Assembly (NCBI GenBank): GCA_002917075.1
Contig: NTMA01000041.1
Coordinates: 124,001-188,000 of the forward strand
DNA: 64,000 nt
Direction of reading: 5' to 3'
DNA from: Hawksworthiomyces lignivorus
Taxonomy: Eukaryota > Ascomycota > Sordariomycetes > Ophiostomatales > Ophiostomataceae
How positions within the stretch are numbered: position 1 is the stretch's first letter; the number at the start of each line of letters is the position of its first letter. The notes below the pieces were generated by a model that searched no databases, was not told the DNA's origin, and saw only the letters and a program-made list of their open reading frames with translations. Below, in pieces: positions 11,757-22,757 of the stretch. The translations under genes were made by a program, and so were the position numbers.

Positions 11757-14607
11757 CTAGTCAAGGATCGGACCAGCCTTGATAACATCATCAGTTGCCT
11801 CCGAAGAGTACTTTTGGAAGTTCTCCTGGAAGAGAGCACCCAGCTTGCGCACCTCGGTGTTGAAGCTGTCGGTGCCGGCGGTCCAAGCAGCCTTGGGGTT
11901 GAGCAGCTCAGACGGGACGTTGGGGCAAGTCTTGGGGACCTGCAGGTTGAACACCTCGTAGGTCTCGTACTCGACCTTGGCGAGTTCACCCGAGTGGATG
12001 GCGTCCAGGATGGCACGAGTGTACTTGAGCGGGCACCGCTTGCCGCCCTGGGCGTAGCCGGCACCGACCCAGCCAGTGTTAAGAAGCCAGGCGCTGGCGT
12101 TGTGCTCGTCGATCTTGTCCGCCAGCATCTTGGCGTAGCGCATGGGGTGCAGAGCCAGGAAGGGCTGGGCGAAGCAAGAGGAGAAGGTAGCCTGGGGATC
12201 GGTGACACCGTCCTCAGTACCGGCCATCTTGGAGGTGTAGCCAGAGATGAAGTGGAACATGGTCTGGGCACGGTCCAGCTTGGAGATGGGCGGCAGAACA
12301 CCACGGGCGTCGCAAGTGAGAAGGATGATGTTGGTGGGGTGCGAAGGCGACACGCAAGGAATCTTGGCGTTGGAGATGTACTCAATGGGGTAGGCGCAGC
12401 GGGTGTTCTCGGTCAGGGTGGCATCGTCGTAGTCGACAACACGGGTCTCCGGGTCGAAGACAACGTTCTCCAGAACGGAGCCGAAGCGAATGGCGCCGAA
12501 AATATCAGGCTCCTTTTCAGCAGACAGGCCAATGCACTTGGCGTAGCAGCCACCCTCGATGTTGAACACACCCTGGTCGCTCCAGCAGTGCTCGTCGTCG
12601 CCGATCAGGGCGCGGTTGGGGTCCGCGGACAGAGTGGTCTTGCCGGTACCAGACAGACCGAAGAAGAGGGTGACATCGCCATCCTTGCCCTCGTTGGCAG
12701 ACGAGTGCAGGGTGAGGACGTTGTGCTTAATAGGCATCTCGTAGAAGAGAACGGTGAAGACACCCTTCTTCATCTCACCGGCGTATTCGGTACCCAGGAT
12801 GACCATCTCCTTCTCAGCGAAGTTGATAGCGACTGAGGTGCCAGAGGTCATGCCCTCGGTGTAGCGGTTGGCCGGGAAAGAGCCAGCATTGTAGATGGTG
12901 TAGTCAGGCTGGAAGTGCTCCAGCTCCTCCTTTGACGGGCGGATCAGCATGTTGCGCATGAAGAGAGCGTGGTACGCACGCGCGCACACGACGCGCACGC
13001 GAATCCGGTAGCGCTCATCCCAGCCGGCGAAGCCATCAATGACGTAGATACGGCTCCGAGTGTTCAGGTAGTCGACGGCACGTTCCCGGTTAATCTTCCA
13101 GACCTATAGCAGTAAGATGGATTAGTCAATTTGCTACAAAATCCTGGCCAGCGTTTTCTGGTTAAGCTCGCGTGACAGGTGCAGAAGAAGTAGTCGAAGT
13201 GCATGTCACGTGAAGATGATGGGAAAGGGTAAGAGGAGAACAATAGCGCCTTTAGCTCGGCTGTGGAAGGTAGCAGCGGGGCAGGCACGAAAACGACGGC
13301 TGGGCTTCGCCCGAGGATGCATCATGACGCCAATGACTGGGGTAGTGGGGAAAGCGCAGGAATTTGTCGGAAGAAACGAATCGACACGGCAACAAGCATC
13401 ATTGCTGTTGTGGCGGCTGTCTCAATCCGAAGAAATGCCCGCCGATCGGAAAAAGGAAAAATGAGACAGTTTCCAATTTCTAAGCGAATCGAGGAAATGC
13501 CCATTTTTCTCTAATCCAGTACCGGAGAACAATTCTTTCTAGGAAATTGGGGTATGGGGAAGACAGGCAATGAGGTCTGAGCTGAGCTGAGCTGAGCCGC
13601 CAGCAGCTGACGGCAATCGTCGGTTTTGGAGCAGTCGGCGTCGTGTGACGGCAAACTTTGTAAAAGAGGCAAAAGGAAAGGCAGAAATAGAACTCGGCAA
13701 GAGCAACAAAAAATATGGGAGCATATGAAAATAGAGCAAAGAGAATAGAGCAAAGAGAGCAATAGTATACTTACATCAGGAGTCATGGGCTTGTTGACAG
13801 GTCCCCACCTAAAAAATAGCAAGTTAGCAAGAGTCATTAGAAGAATAACGAGTAATAGTTGCGAAACTTACCAGATCTCGTTCTCAGAGCTCGCCTCCTT
13901 GACAATCCGCTTGTCGGAAGGTGACCGGCCGGTCTTCTTGCCAGAGTAAGCAGTGAGGGCACCAGTGGATGAGATGCCAGAGCCCGGCTCGTAGACCAGA
14001 GCATCCTCGTAGAGAGCAGGAACTGAAGGGTTGGGGATCTGAGAACGTAGCATTAGTATTGCTAGTCGGGCAAGACGGAAAACAGCTGAGCAGCAAATAA
14101 TAAACTTACAATAGCAACACGGTCGTAGTCGATGTGTGCCTGTTCATGAAGTTGCTCCTCTTTGTTTTGTTAGTATATGCCCACTCAAGAAAGCTAATCA
14201 TAATATGCCTAGAGATTTTGAGAATCTCATATGAGAATTTGCATACCGATCTCAGTGTGGTGCTCCTCATGAGGACTGCAATCGTGTTAGTGAGGAGTTA
14301 TGAGAAAGGCATCAGGGCCAAGAGAAGAAGTCTTGAGAGAGGGAAGCAAACTTACGCAACACCGCTGGGGTGGAGGTTGGTCTTGTTTACAGTAGTAGAA
14401 GCCACTGCAGAGAACTGATTAGACTCATTACTCGAGATTATGATGCAGAGCTCTTTGCTTGCGAGTAAATCCAGGCAGTAATGGGAGAAAGCGAGACTCA
14501 CTTTTGGACTGGATATTAGTCGGATTTCCGTGAGCACGAATCTTGGAGAAAGGGCTGTTGACAGTCGGGTCAACGTAGGGAGAATCAGGGCGCTGAATGG
14601 GGTTCAT
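11757..14607 (-). CDS. PCK1: Phosphoenolpyruvate carboxykinase (ATP)
   Basis: Converts oxaloacetate plus ATP to phosphoenolpyruvate, the committed gluconeogenic step, in the cytosol. Seven minus-strand exons (14502-14607, 14356-14404, 14247-14275, 14110-14159, 13872-14038, 13775-13808, 11757-13103) join in phase to 593 residues. Motifs: [42 protein letters not shown], the kinase loop [33 protein letters not shown] and the C-terminal [11 protein letters not shown]. The N-terminus is split into mini-exons of 49, 29 and 50 bases and is a poorly conserved His/Glu-rich leader. The start ATG at 14607 opens [14 protein letters not shown]. The intron at 14160-14246 ends in AAG. The last intron, 13104-13774, is 671 bases, unusually long. 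Expression is probably carbon-source controlled; no specific site was proven. Confidence 0.95.
13577..13596. repeat. Four tandem CTGAG pentamers inside a PCK1 intron
   Basis: Perfect 5-bp unit repeated four times within the 671-base intron of the PEP carboxykinase gene. Confidence 0.9.
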
Positions 14608-17600
14608 CGTGTATGATATATAGATCTTCTTGAGAGTCTTGTTGTATACTTTAATAGGCAGGGAACCGATAAGATGGTCGGCTATTGTTTTTCGTGTTTT
14701 CGTCTTCGGCAACTGATTCCATTAGAGGTGGGTAACGGACAGGGAAGAGAAGAGACGGAAGAAGAGAGAAAGAGGGTCTGCATGAAGGGGGGGTCGGCCG
14801 CCTTTTTCGTCTTGCCTGCTTACGGAGTAGTAGTACTGTACGTAGATGAAATCAAACGTGCAGAAAGCGACACAGATGTCTGCCGGGGCGCAGTCGAGCA
14901 GTGAGGACTGCGGAGAAGGGAGAAAAGCGTGAGGAGGTTGAGGAGAAGGGAGGCAGAAAGCAACAGCGTCTCAGTCTTAGTGCGGTCTTAGTGTGATAGA
15001 GACCACAGGGATGAAAGACCAAAAAAAGACCCAAGTCAAAATAAAAACGGGGAATGTCACAAGGGGACAACGAAGTAAAAGAAGCTGTGGAACGGGTATT
15101 GATTGGAGAAAGATACAAAGCACAAGCAGTTCGGCTGCTTTGGGGTTTGGATCGTTGATAACTTAGCACTTAGAGGGGGAACGATATGGGTTGGATGGAG
15201 CCTTAGTCTGGTTTTATATTGAGCTGTGGACTTGCAAAGACGACAAAGATTTTTATTGACACCCCCCTTTGACGCCCCGATTTCATCCCTCCCCGTTCCT
15301 TTCCACCATGAATTTTTGCTGTTTCCCTGCCAGGTGGCTGTTACTCCGTAGATGCGAAGATCCGGCCAACGAAAATGGATGACTTCTGTTGTAAAGCTGG
15401 GGTTGCTAATATGAAACTAAATCCCTGGGCAGGAAGAACTCGGGGAGTGCTCACGAATTCTTTTCGGAGCAAATAGACTACACAAATAGAGAAGGTACGA
15501 TGGTACGAGTACAGAAACGAAAAGAGGCAAGTACATTGCGGGAGTAGTTTTCTTTCGGGACGGGGGAGGCGATGTTGATGCACGCAGGGCAGGCCAATGT
15601 GTTGTCTCGGAGAGGACGAGAGGAATGTGAGCTCGCCAAGATCCCTGCGTGGCAGAAAACCCGTGATGCTCTCGGTCCGGAAGTGGCACCGGCTTGCTAC
15701 GCACACTCTCAACAGCAAACCACTACAGAGACGCGGAGGAGCAACGCGGGGTAGCCGTGCTCTTTAAGATTCGGAGATGACGGTGCTGGCCGTTCCTTGC
15801 GCGTCGATTGCTGGCTTTTTGTCCATATTGCAATTTTCTTTTTTATCTTGAGCTTCAAATTCTACTGTATTTTATCTTTCTTCTTATTACTTGTCTTTTT
15901 TGTCTCTTTTGCCCTTAGCCCGGCTTATACGTGTCATTTGCCGAGCCTCGTCGGTTCCGGGTGGCCAAAAGCATACGAAATGACGAAGGCGAAAACGACC
16001 CACGATAATTTTATAACCGTCCATTTTGAGTTACAATCCAAGACACCGTATGCATTAAGATGTACCCGCATTGCATCGTGGGCGTATCATGGAGGATGCC
16101 GGAGGCAAAAACTTGCTGGATTGACGAATTCCTTGACTGCCGACTGTGATGCTGCGATGCTGCGAGACATAACGCTAAACAGGACAAATAAACAAACTGA
16201 AAAATAAATCGAGGACAAGTGAATACGCAAAGATCTTCATTGCAACCGCTGCGATGGGATACCAAGCAGCGTATCTTCTACAAACTACTGCGTAGAATCC
16301 CCCAGCAGAGCTTGAACTTTGCTTGAGGCAGCCAGACGCTGTTCATCCACCTGCCACTTACACACTTCGCACACCAAACAAGGAAGAGAGTTGAAACAGG
16401 CTGGTCGATAGGCTTGCCAAGGCACGCACACACCCTAGCTCAGGCGCATCCACACCCTTTGACTAAGAGCTCCGCTTGCCGAGCCAATGCAGCTAAGGCT
16501 GAACGTCATCCCACTCACACGCCCCAGCCAGCCCAAGGAAAACCAATTCCCCGTGCTGTGATTTGCACGTAATTTGTCGACGCTTACGCTGAATCTAAAG
16601 ACACAGAGCCAAGCCCATGCCCTTGATCTATTTTCCGCAAAGTATACTCCTAACTGCAAGCAAAATTATGCTTGTGGAGCACCTACAGTCGTACTTGGCT
16701 TGAGTCTCCCCGAGAGATAGGAACAAATCGGGGCAAGCCCTCTGCGGAGCCGGTTCGAGCAGGAGGGAATAGTTTGGTATCTGCACGTTGTCTTTGCATG
16801 GCCGTGCGTCTCTCATTGTACGGTCCTAGTTTTATTATTTATTGGCGACCAAATTTCTTTCTTATTCTAGGTATTTTACTGTTGCGGGCACAGCCAATGC
16901 TACGCAAGAGACGCCAAATTGGCATGCCAATGCCAACAAAGAGAACGTCATATGGCCTCAAAATTTCATTGTCATCGTTTGGCAGGCTCTGTCAGCGAAG
17001 CGGATCAGAGACTGGGTACAAGAACAGGGGATGTGGATACGGAGCATGGGTGTGAATAATAAGCCACATTCGTGGCGAACACCTCACGGAGAGGTCCAGC
17101 TATTACGGAGTGCGGAAGGCTCCAGATCTACTGACACACCCCTCTCCGGGTGACTGACATGCCTTTGACGATAGTTCCGTGCAATTACGGACTTTGTTTG
17201 CAGAAAACGAGAGCCTGGCCCAGACCGTTGTTCCCCACAATGCACTGTGGCTACACTCCTTCCTACTTTCTGCTATTGACCGTTCCGATGTTTTCCGACA
17301 CCCAGTGGCTGCTCGTTCATGATCTACTAAAAGTGTCGCGGAGAGCTTGTTGGAGCACTGTTCTCTAAGCACTGTGGGGCATCCTTACGTAAAGCTAGCG
17401 AACTCCCTGGGACTTTAGAAAGAGGCGCCTAAAACACACCCCAACGTGACCTGTCGAGTTTGGGGCATAGTGGAGTAGTTTTGGCAGAAGCAAGCCTAGA
17501 AGACGACGAGAAGCGCGGGAAAACTGCACATGTGATGGCTCTTCTTCAGGGGTAGGGAAATTTTTTGACAAAAATTCCCCTGAGAATGCTTCTGCACGAC

Positions 17601-19158
17601 CATCGTGACCTAAAAAAGGGCGGTTTCCTGACGGTCTTTGAAAATGCAATTTTACATCTAGAAACCCTATGTACACGAGAACAAAAAAAAATTGACCGCT
17701 TCTTTCCTTCCTTCCTGTGACATCGGTGACAAATTAGCCGGTCTAGGAATATGTGCGAAAGAACAGAGCCGCCGCCTGTCCATTTTTAGATGCAAAATGG
17801 TATGTACGAGAGCGGAGTGTTGATGCCCTCACACGTACGAGCCTAACGATCCTAGCTACCTAGTCGTCGGTGGCGAAGCGTACATTCGATAAAGTACCGT
17901 CCTTTGACGAAAACATTTCGGAATCGCCAAATCTCACACACCTCCATCATCGTCCAAACTTCCCCACAAAATGCAACTTTCGAGGTTTGTTTCGTGTGCG
18001 CGTAGTCGTATATCCGATCATTCTGTGCCAACGAATGGGGTTGGAGTAGGGGTTGAATCGTGCCTCCTTCCCTTCTTTTTCTATTTTCTCCCGCCCCCCT
18101 CCTTGCATTCCTGCTTCCATTCGGCCGTTAACGGGTGACGGCCGGGGCGTTAAAGCCACGGGTAGACGACGACCGTGGAAACAGGCAGCTGGTTAACTCG
18201 ACAGTCCCCTTCAGGAACAAGGTGCGAGAGGTGCGTGCAGGTAGACTACGGGCTCTCTAATGAATCTCTGCCCCACCACCAAAACCACAAGCCCGACCAG
18301 TGAAAGCCCGTTCAGGCCTCGTCCCTTATCTCTATTTCTGCCTTCCTGTTCCTTTTCCTGTCCCTCTGTGCTCCGACTTCTGCCGACGTATTCTGCAGGT
18401 CTGTTAGGAGTCCTCCTGAGGTCGCGGCAACGGGGAAGATCTGCCCTGGACACGGACCATACGGTGCCAGCTTGCACTGCAGTGGACCGCTTTCGGTAGG
18501 CGGTAGGCCTGTTCTCCAATTGGTCTCTGCGGGCGGACTTGGCACGGTAGACGGGACGGAGGTGTGGAAGGACGGAAAGATAAGGACGAGACGACAATCA
18601 AGTTGGGACGTTCACAAACCAAAAATGCAAACACGAAGAAGAAAAGAAAACTGGAAAAGGGGGTTGCATGAACGGAGTGCATGAGAAGCAAGTTGCTCGT
18701 AAACTCTTGTCACGCTCAGATAGTGAAAAATGAGGGGCAGAGAGCCAGCGAAAACGCAATAGCACGCGCACCGCCTCAGTGTAATACGTGATATACATGA
18801 TCCTTTTGGTGATGGTGACCAATCAAGAATGTCGTCTTGTCAACTTCAAGTGCCGAACATCGGACAAGAAAGAAGAAAGCAAAAGCAACAGAATGAAAAA
18901 AACAGGGTAATACAGATATGCAGACATGCAGCAATGCAAGCATGCAGAAGATGTAAATAAACCAAAAATAAAAATGCATTCGCAAAGCTTTGTCGTAATC
19001 GGGTATTCTGAACCAAGTCAAAAGACTCTTTCTTCTGGCAAGGGACTTGCCGTGATGCTTCCTCTAGATGCTGCCGTCATCGGACTGCACCTGCACGCTC
19101 CATCACATCTCCTCTTCTCTCTGTAACATGGCTTTGCCAGCTCTTCCGCTATCGCATT
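14608..19158. other. Long gene-free region upstream of PEP carboxykinase
   Basis: About 4.55 kb between the PEP carboxykinase start (-) and the 3' end of the centrin gene (-). Open frames up to roughly 130 codons exist on both strands, but none has splice-consistent extension, codon bias or a known motif. Two copies of the word TACGGAGTA/TACTCCGTA (14821-14829 and 15342-15350) and an 8-bp-period repeat (18918-18949) occur here. The segment nearest 14608 should be the PEP carboxykinase promoter. A non-coding transcript or a rapidly evolving gene cannot be excluded. Confidence 0.45.
18918..18949. repeat. Four ATGCA-headed 8-bp quasi-repeats
   Basis: ATGCA occurs at 18918, 18926, 18934 and 18942, exactly 8 bases apart. 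The remaining three bases of each unit vary (GAC, GCA, AGC, GAA). It lies about 210 bases beyond the centrin gene's stop, outside any recognised gene. Confidence 0.85.
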
Positions 19159-19879
19159 CTATACTTGCCGCTTAACCATCATGATCTTGACAAACTCCTC
19201 TTCGTTGACGCCCCTGTACTTGTGTCAGCTGTGTAACCGAAAATTGGCAGTGCAGATAGAGAAAGACTCGAGCGTAGGAGAGCCGGCCGGCGCGATACGT
19301 ACCCCTTGCCGTCCGCGTCGAACTCGCGGATCATCGCCGCCAGCTCCGTCTCCTCCATGGACTGGCCGATCTCCTTCATGACCCGCCGCAGGTCATCCAC
19401 CGTGATGATGCCCTTGCCCTCTGTATCAAACAGGCGGTACGCCCGCCGGCACTCGGCGTCCGGGTCGCGCTCCGCCATCAGCTTGCCGGCGATGCCCTGG
19501 AAGGCGGGCAGCGTGAACTCGCGCCAGATGGGCGCGCACTCCTTGTCGCGCGGCCAGGCCACAGGCGGCTGGGCGTAGCGGGTCAGGTACGGGAAGGTCT
19601 CCTGCTTGGGAAGGTCGAAGCCGAGTGCCCGCAGGCTGAAGCGGAACTCGTGATAGTCGATGCGGGCGTCCTTGTCGGCGTCAAAGACGGTGAACTGGCG
19701 CATAAAGAATCAGCAACAGAGAACGCAAATGTTGGGAATCACAAGTATGCAAGGAAGAGGGCGTTGTGCCTTACGGCTTCCGTAATCTGATTTCTCTGGT
19801 CTTCAGACAATCTGTGAAAATCATCCCGCGGTGGCTGTTGGTAAGCCGGTTCCTTGCCGGCCGTCCGGGAGGTCATCAT
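19159..19879 (-). CDS. CDC31: Centrin (Cdc31-like EF-hand protein)
   Basis: Calcium-binding protein of the spindle pole body, needed for its duplication, and also a partner of the TREX-2 mRNA export complex. Three minus-strand exons, 19775-19879, 19303-19694 and 19159-19213, give 183 residues. EF-hand 1 loop is DADKDARIDYHE (about residues 40-51); the second hand is degenerate and contains an insertion (PPVAWPRDKECAPIWREF); the third loop is DTEGKGIITVDD and the fourth DADGKGGVNEEEF. The fourth loop is completed exactly by splicing 19303 to 19213, which supports the model. Two adjacent ATG codons start the frame (19877-19879 and 19874-19876). The C-terminus is VKIMMVKRQV. The insertion makes it slightly longer than the usual 160-175 residues. 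Confidence 0.88.
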
Positions 19880-20557
19880 GGCGGGCTTGATAGATGGGAT
19901 AAGTGAAGAAGGGGAAAGCGAGAAAGGAAAGGCCCGGAAGACGAAGACAGCACAGAGAGCTCTCTTTCTCCAAGCTCTTCAGCGAGGTAGAAGTGACAGA
20001 AAACTCCTCGTAGCAGGAAGTTGGAGTGTTGATCGCAGCAGCTGTCGTGCTTAAGCTGGGGTGCTTGGTGTCTGAGAGAAAAATGTAAATTATCAGCAAC
20101 TCAGCAGAGTTGAGAGGCTACACACCACCCTTGTTGTTTTCCGAGGATTGTGAATCCGCTGTACACGTATTCTTACTCGACACACAGCAGCAGCCGAATA
20201 GCAGTGGCTTTTGTGGTCTTACCAATGAGGTGTGCGATGTCTCTCTCTGGCTCCCTAGACGCGTTGACACGCGTGCTCCTTTTTTTTTTTCTTGCTTCCT
20301 CTTTGGCCACTAAAGCTGCTTTTACTCCCTCCCCGCAGCGCGTAGAGTGCCTGCATTAGCTCTTGTCTTTGGATTACATAATACAGGTCAACGATAAACC
20401 ACAATCGATAAGAGATAAGGCTTTTTTTCTCTGATACGCCTTGGAAAAAAGTTGGAAGCTCGCAAAACAGCTCTACATAGCTACGAATACGACAAGGCGC
20501 TATCTTGACCATTGCAGCCTTTCTAGTCCTTGCGTATTTTAAATCAGAGCTGCAGCC
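19880..20557. promoter_or_regulatory. Divergent promoter region between CDC31 and BUD22
   Basis: 678 bases separating diverging start codons. A T-run (20280-20290) and mixed-composition sequence are seen; no gene. Confidence 0.5.
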
Positions 20558-22438
20558 ATGCTGAAACGAAAGCGGCCCGCGGGTGACTCAGCGAAGAGCA
20601 GCAAGCGGCCCAAGTCTGGCACAAGCGCTGCTGGGGCAGGCCGCCCGCAGCCGGAGAAGGGCGTCCGCAGCTTCGAGGCAGGCCATGCGGCTGTGCTGCG
20701 CGCGCTGAAAAAGGCTCGTGGCTTTGAGCGGCAGCGGCTGGCGAAGCGCATCGCGGAGGAGACGGGGCAGCACAAGCGGCCAAAGGCGCGGCAGGAGAAG
20801 GCGGGCAAGAAGAGCAGAGAGACCTCCGGCGGCGGCGAGGGCGAGGGCGTTGAGAACAGTGGGGACAGCGACCGCCTGCACCGGCTCGAGCGCGAGATGC
20901 AGGTGCTGCGGACGCTCGACCTCGACGTGGCCGCGCGCGTGCACCTGGCAAACGTGATGCTGCGGCACCGCCCCCTCGCCGACGCGGCGGCAGCGGCGCC
21001 GGGCCCGCTGGGGGCGCACCTTCAGGGCGCGGCAGAGACGGTTGACCGCCAGCCACCGGCAAGGGGCGAGGTGGCGATGACCCTACAGCACCGGCAGGAG
21101 GCCATCCACAACGTGACGAGCGCGCTGTACAACAAGCCGTTCGTGCGGGAGGCGGTGACGGAGGCACTGAAAGCGATGTGCGAACTGCTGTGCGTGCCTG
21201 TGCCGGATCAGACTCGTGGCGGGCGGGCGGCGCGGAAGCGGGCCGGCAAGGACGCGAAAGACAAAGAAGGTGAACCACAAGAAGTGCACCAGAAGGGGGG
21301 CGCTGCGGATGGCGATGTCTCCGTAAGCTCTGCCGACGATGACGACGACGACAATGATGCAGAAGATGACGATGAGAGCGGCGGCGTTCAGCTGCGGGAA
21401 GATGCCAACGCAGGAGCGAAGAAGGTCGCAAAGAGGAAACTACAAGACGAGGACGAAGAGGACGACGACAACGAAGGAGAAGAAGACGACAGCGAAGAAG
21501 ACAACATAGAATACGACGATGAAGATGACGAGGCCATTGAACGAGAATTGGCCAAATTCGATGCGATGGTAGGCGGATCTTCTGATGACGAAGACGAAGG
21601 CGATGAGAGCGGCGACGAGGCGGAGTTGGTGCAAAAGATGCGTGCGCGGTATGCTGCAGCACTCGCAGAGACGCTTTCAGGGGGCGACGATGACAGCCTT
21701 GGCGGCAGCGGCGGCGAAGAAGATAGCGAAGAAGAGTTCCGCGGGTTTAGCTCGAGATCCGATGAGGACGAGAGCGACGAGGACGACAAAGAACGTGGCC
21801 AAGGCGTCGAAGTCGAAGACAACGAAGAAGATGAAGAGGAAGAAGAAAGCAGCGACGACGAGACCCTTCGCCCGCGAAACCGCGGCACCGCAGCCGCCAG
21901 CGCTGGTGCGCCAGGCTCGTCTCATTTCTTGCCCACCCTCATGGGCGGCTACATCTCCGACGGCAGCGACGACGGCCGTGGGTCCGACAACGAAGACCAC
22001 GAGGCAGCCGCCGCCAAGCTGCTCGGGGGACCGCGCAAAAACCGGCGCGGCCAGAGGGCGCGGCAGGCCATCTGGGAGAAGAAGTTTAAGCAGCAGGCGC
22101 GTCACCTGCGGGAAGAAGAGGCGAAACAGAAGAAGAGCAGAAAGAAGGACGGGGAAAAGGACGGCTGGGACGCTAAGCGGGGCGCCGTGGACGCGAGCGA
22201 CGGTCCCCGGTGGCTGCGGCGCAAACAAGGGAGAATGTCGCAGGGAGCTTCTGGCGGTGCAAGTGGTGGTCACCCATCGAGCCGCTCAACGGCAGGCGGT
22301 CCTCCTTCTCGGGATAGCAAGAACACCGCCCAGAAGCAAGACACTGGCCCGCTGCATCCTAGCTGGGAAGCAGCCCGAAAGGCCAAAGAAAAGGCCCAGA
22401 CGGCAACGTTTGCAGGCAAGAAAATTGTGTTCGACTAA
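20558..22438 (+). CDS. BUD22: Bud22-domain ribosome biogenesis protein
   Basis: Single-exon gene, 626 residues. Family members (Bud22/SRFBP1) act in the nucleolus in pre-18S rRNA processing and small-subunit assembly. The N-terminal third is basic and helical (MLKRKRPAGDSAKSSKRPK, then ALKKARGFERQRLAKRI). Around residues 175-210 comes the conserved HNVTSALYNKPFVREAV segment. The middle, about residues 255-425, is extremely acidic with many Asp/Glu runs, as usual for the family. After GGYISDGSD come basic helices RKNRRGQRARQAIWEKKFK, and the protein ends with the family's terminal block LHPSWEAARKAKE ... FAGKKIVFD. The acidic tract makes long antisense open frames that I disregard. Confidence 0.92.
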   Translation: MLKRKRPAGDSAKSSKRPKSGTSAAGAGRPQPEKGVRSFEAGHAAVLRALKKARGFERQRLAKRIAEETGQHKRPKARQEKAGKKSRETSGGGEGEGVENSGDSDRLHRLEREMQVLRTLDLDVAARVHLANVMLRHRPLADAAAAAPGPLGAHLQGAAETVDRQPPARGEVAMTLQHRQEAIHNVTSALYNKPFVREAVTEALKAMCELLCVPVPDQTRGGRAARKRAGKDAKDKEGEPQEVHQKGGAADGDVSVSSADDDDDDNDAEDDDESGGVQLREDANAGAKKVAKRKLQDEDEEDDDNEGEEDDSEEDNIEYDDEDDEAIERELAKFDAMVGGSSDDEDEGDESGDEAELVQKMRARYAAALAETLSGGDDDSLGGSGGEEDSEEEFRGFSSRSDEDESDEDDKERGQGVEVEDNEEDEEEEESSDDETLRPRNRGTAAASAGAPGSSHFLPTLMGGYISDGSDDGRGSDNEDHEAAAAKLLGGPRKNRRGQRARQAIWEKKFKQQARHLREEEAKQKKSRKKDGEKDGWDAKRGAVDASDGPRWLRRKQGRMSQGASGGASGGHPSSRSTAGGPPSRDSKNTAQKQDTGPLHPSWEAARKAKEKAQTATFAGKKIVFD

Positions 22439-22757
22439 GCAGCTCTGGCCCCTGTTCTTTTTTATTTGGTTCTCTTTAGCATTCATCTTCACTTTATTAA
22501 AGTAGCATTCCATAGCATTCCTACGACAAGGTACATATGGTCACGGCGCACAGAGCCTTAAAAGTCGCATAAATCATTGGGTTTTCTCATCGAATTCAGC
22601 AGACAAATAAACTAAAAATCACAGGAAAATGCGCATATTCGATCCCGATGCGTCTTCGTAAGCCTGCCCATTTCGTGGCAGAAACCAAAAACAAGAAAAG
22701 ATTTCCGTCGTTTTTTGTGACGTTTCAGGCGAAGCAGCCCTTCCGGTGCGCCGTCGT
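22439..22757. other. Convergent spacer between BUD22 and vip1
   Basis: 319 bases between converging stop codons. It probably contains both polyadenylation regions. Nothing else seen. Confidence 0.5.

Noticed and set aside
11601..12836. 411-codon plus-strand open frame across the PEP carboxykinase exon
   Set aside because: It is exactly antisense to conserved coding sequence. GC-rich third positions of the real gene remove stops on the opposite strand. No domain recognised.
16741..16770. GGTTCGAGC resembling a tRNA B box
   Set aside because: The downstream CC is missing and no A box or cloverleaf can be drawn around it.
16672..17055. 127-codon plus-strand frame in the 4.5 kb gap
   Set aside because: A hydrophobic stretch looked like a membrane segment, but there is no codon bias, no splice continuation and no family resemblance.
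20544..21662. 372-codon minus-strand frame opposite BUD22
   Set aside because: Arg/Pro/His-rich translation of the complement of an acidic and GC-rich gene; composition artefact.
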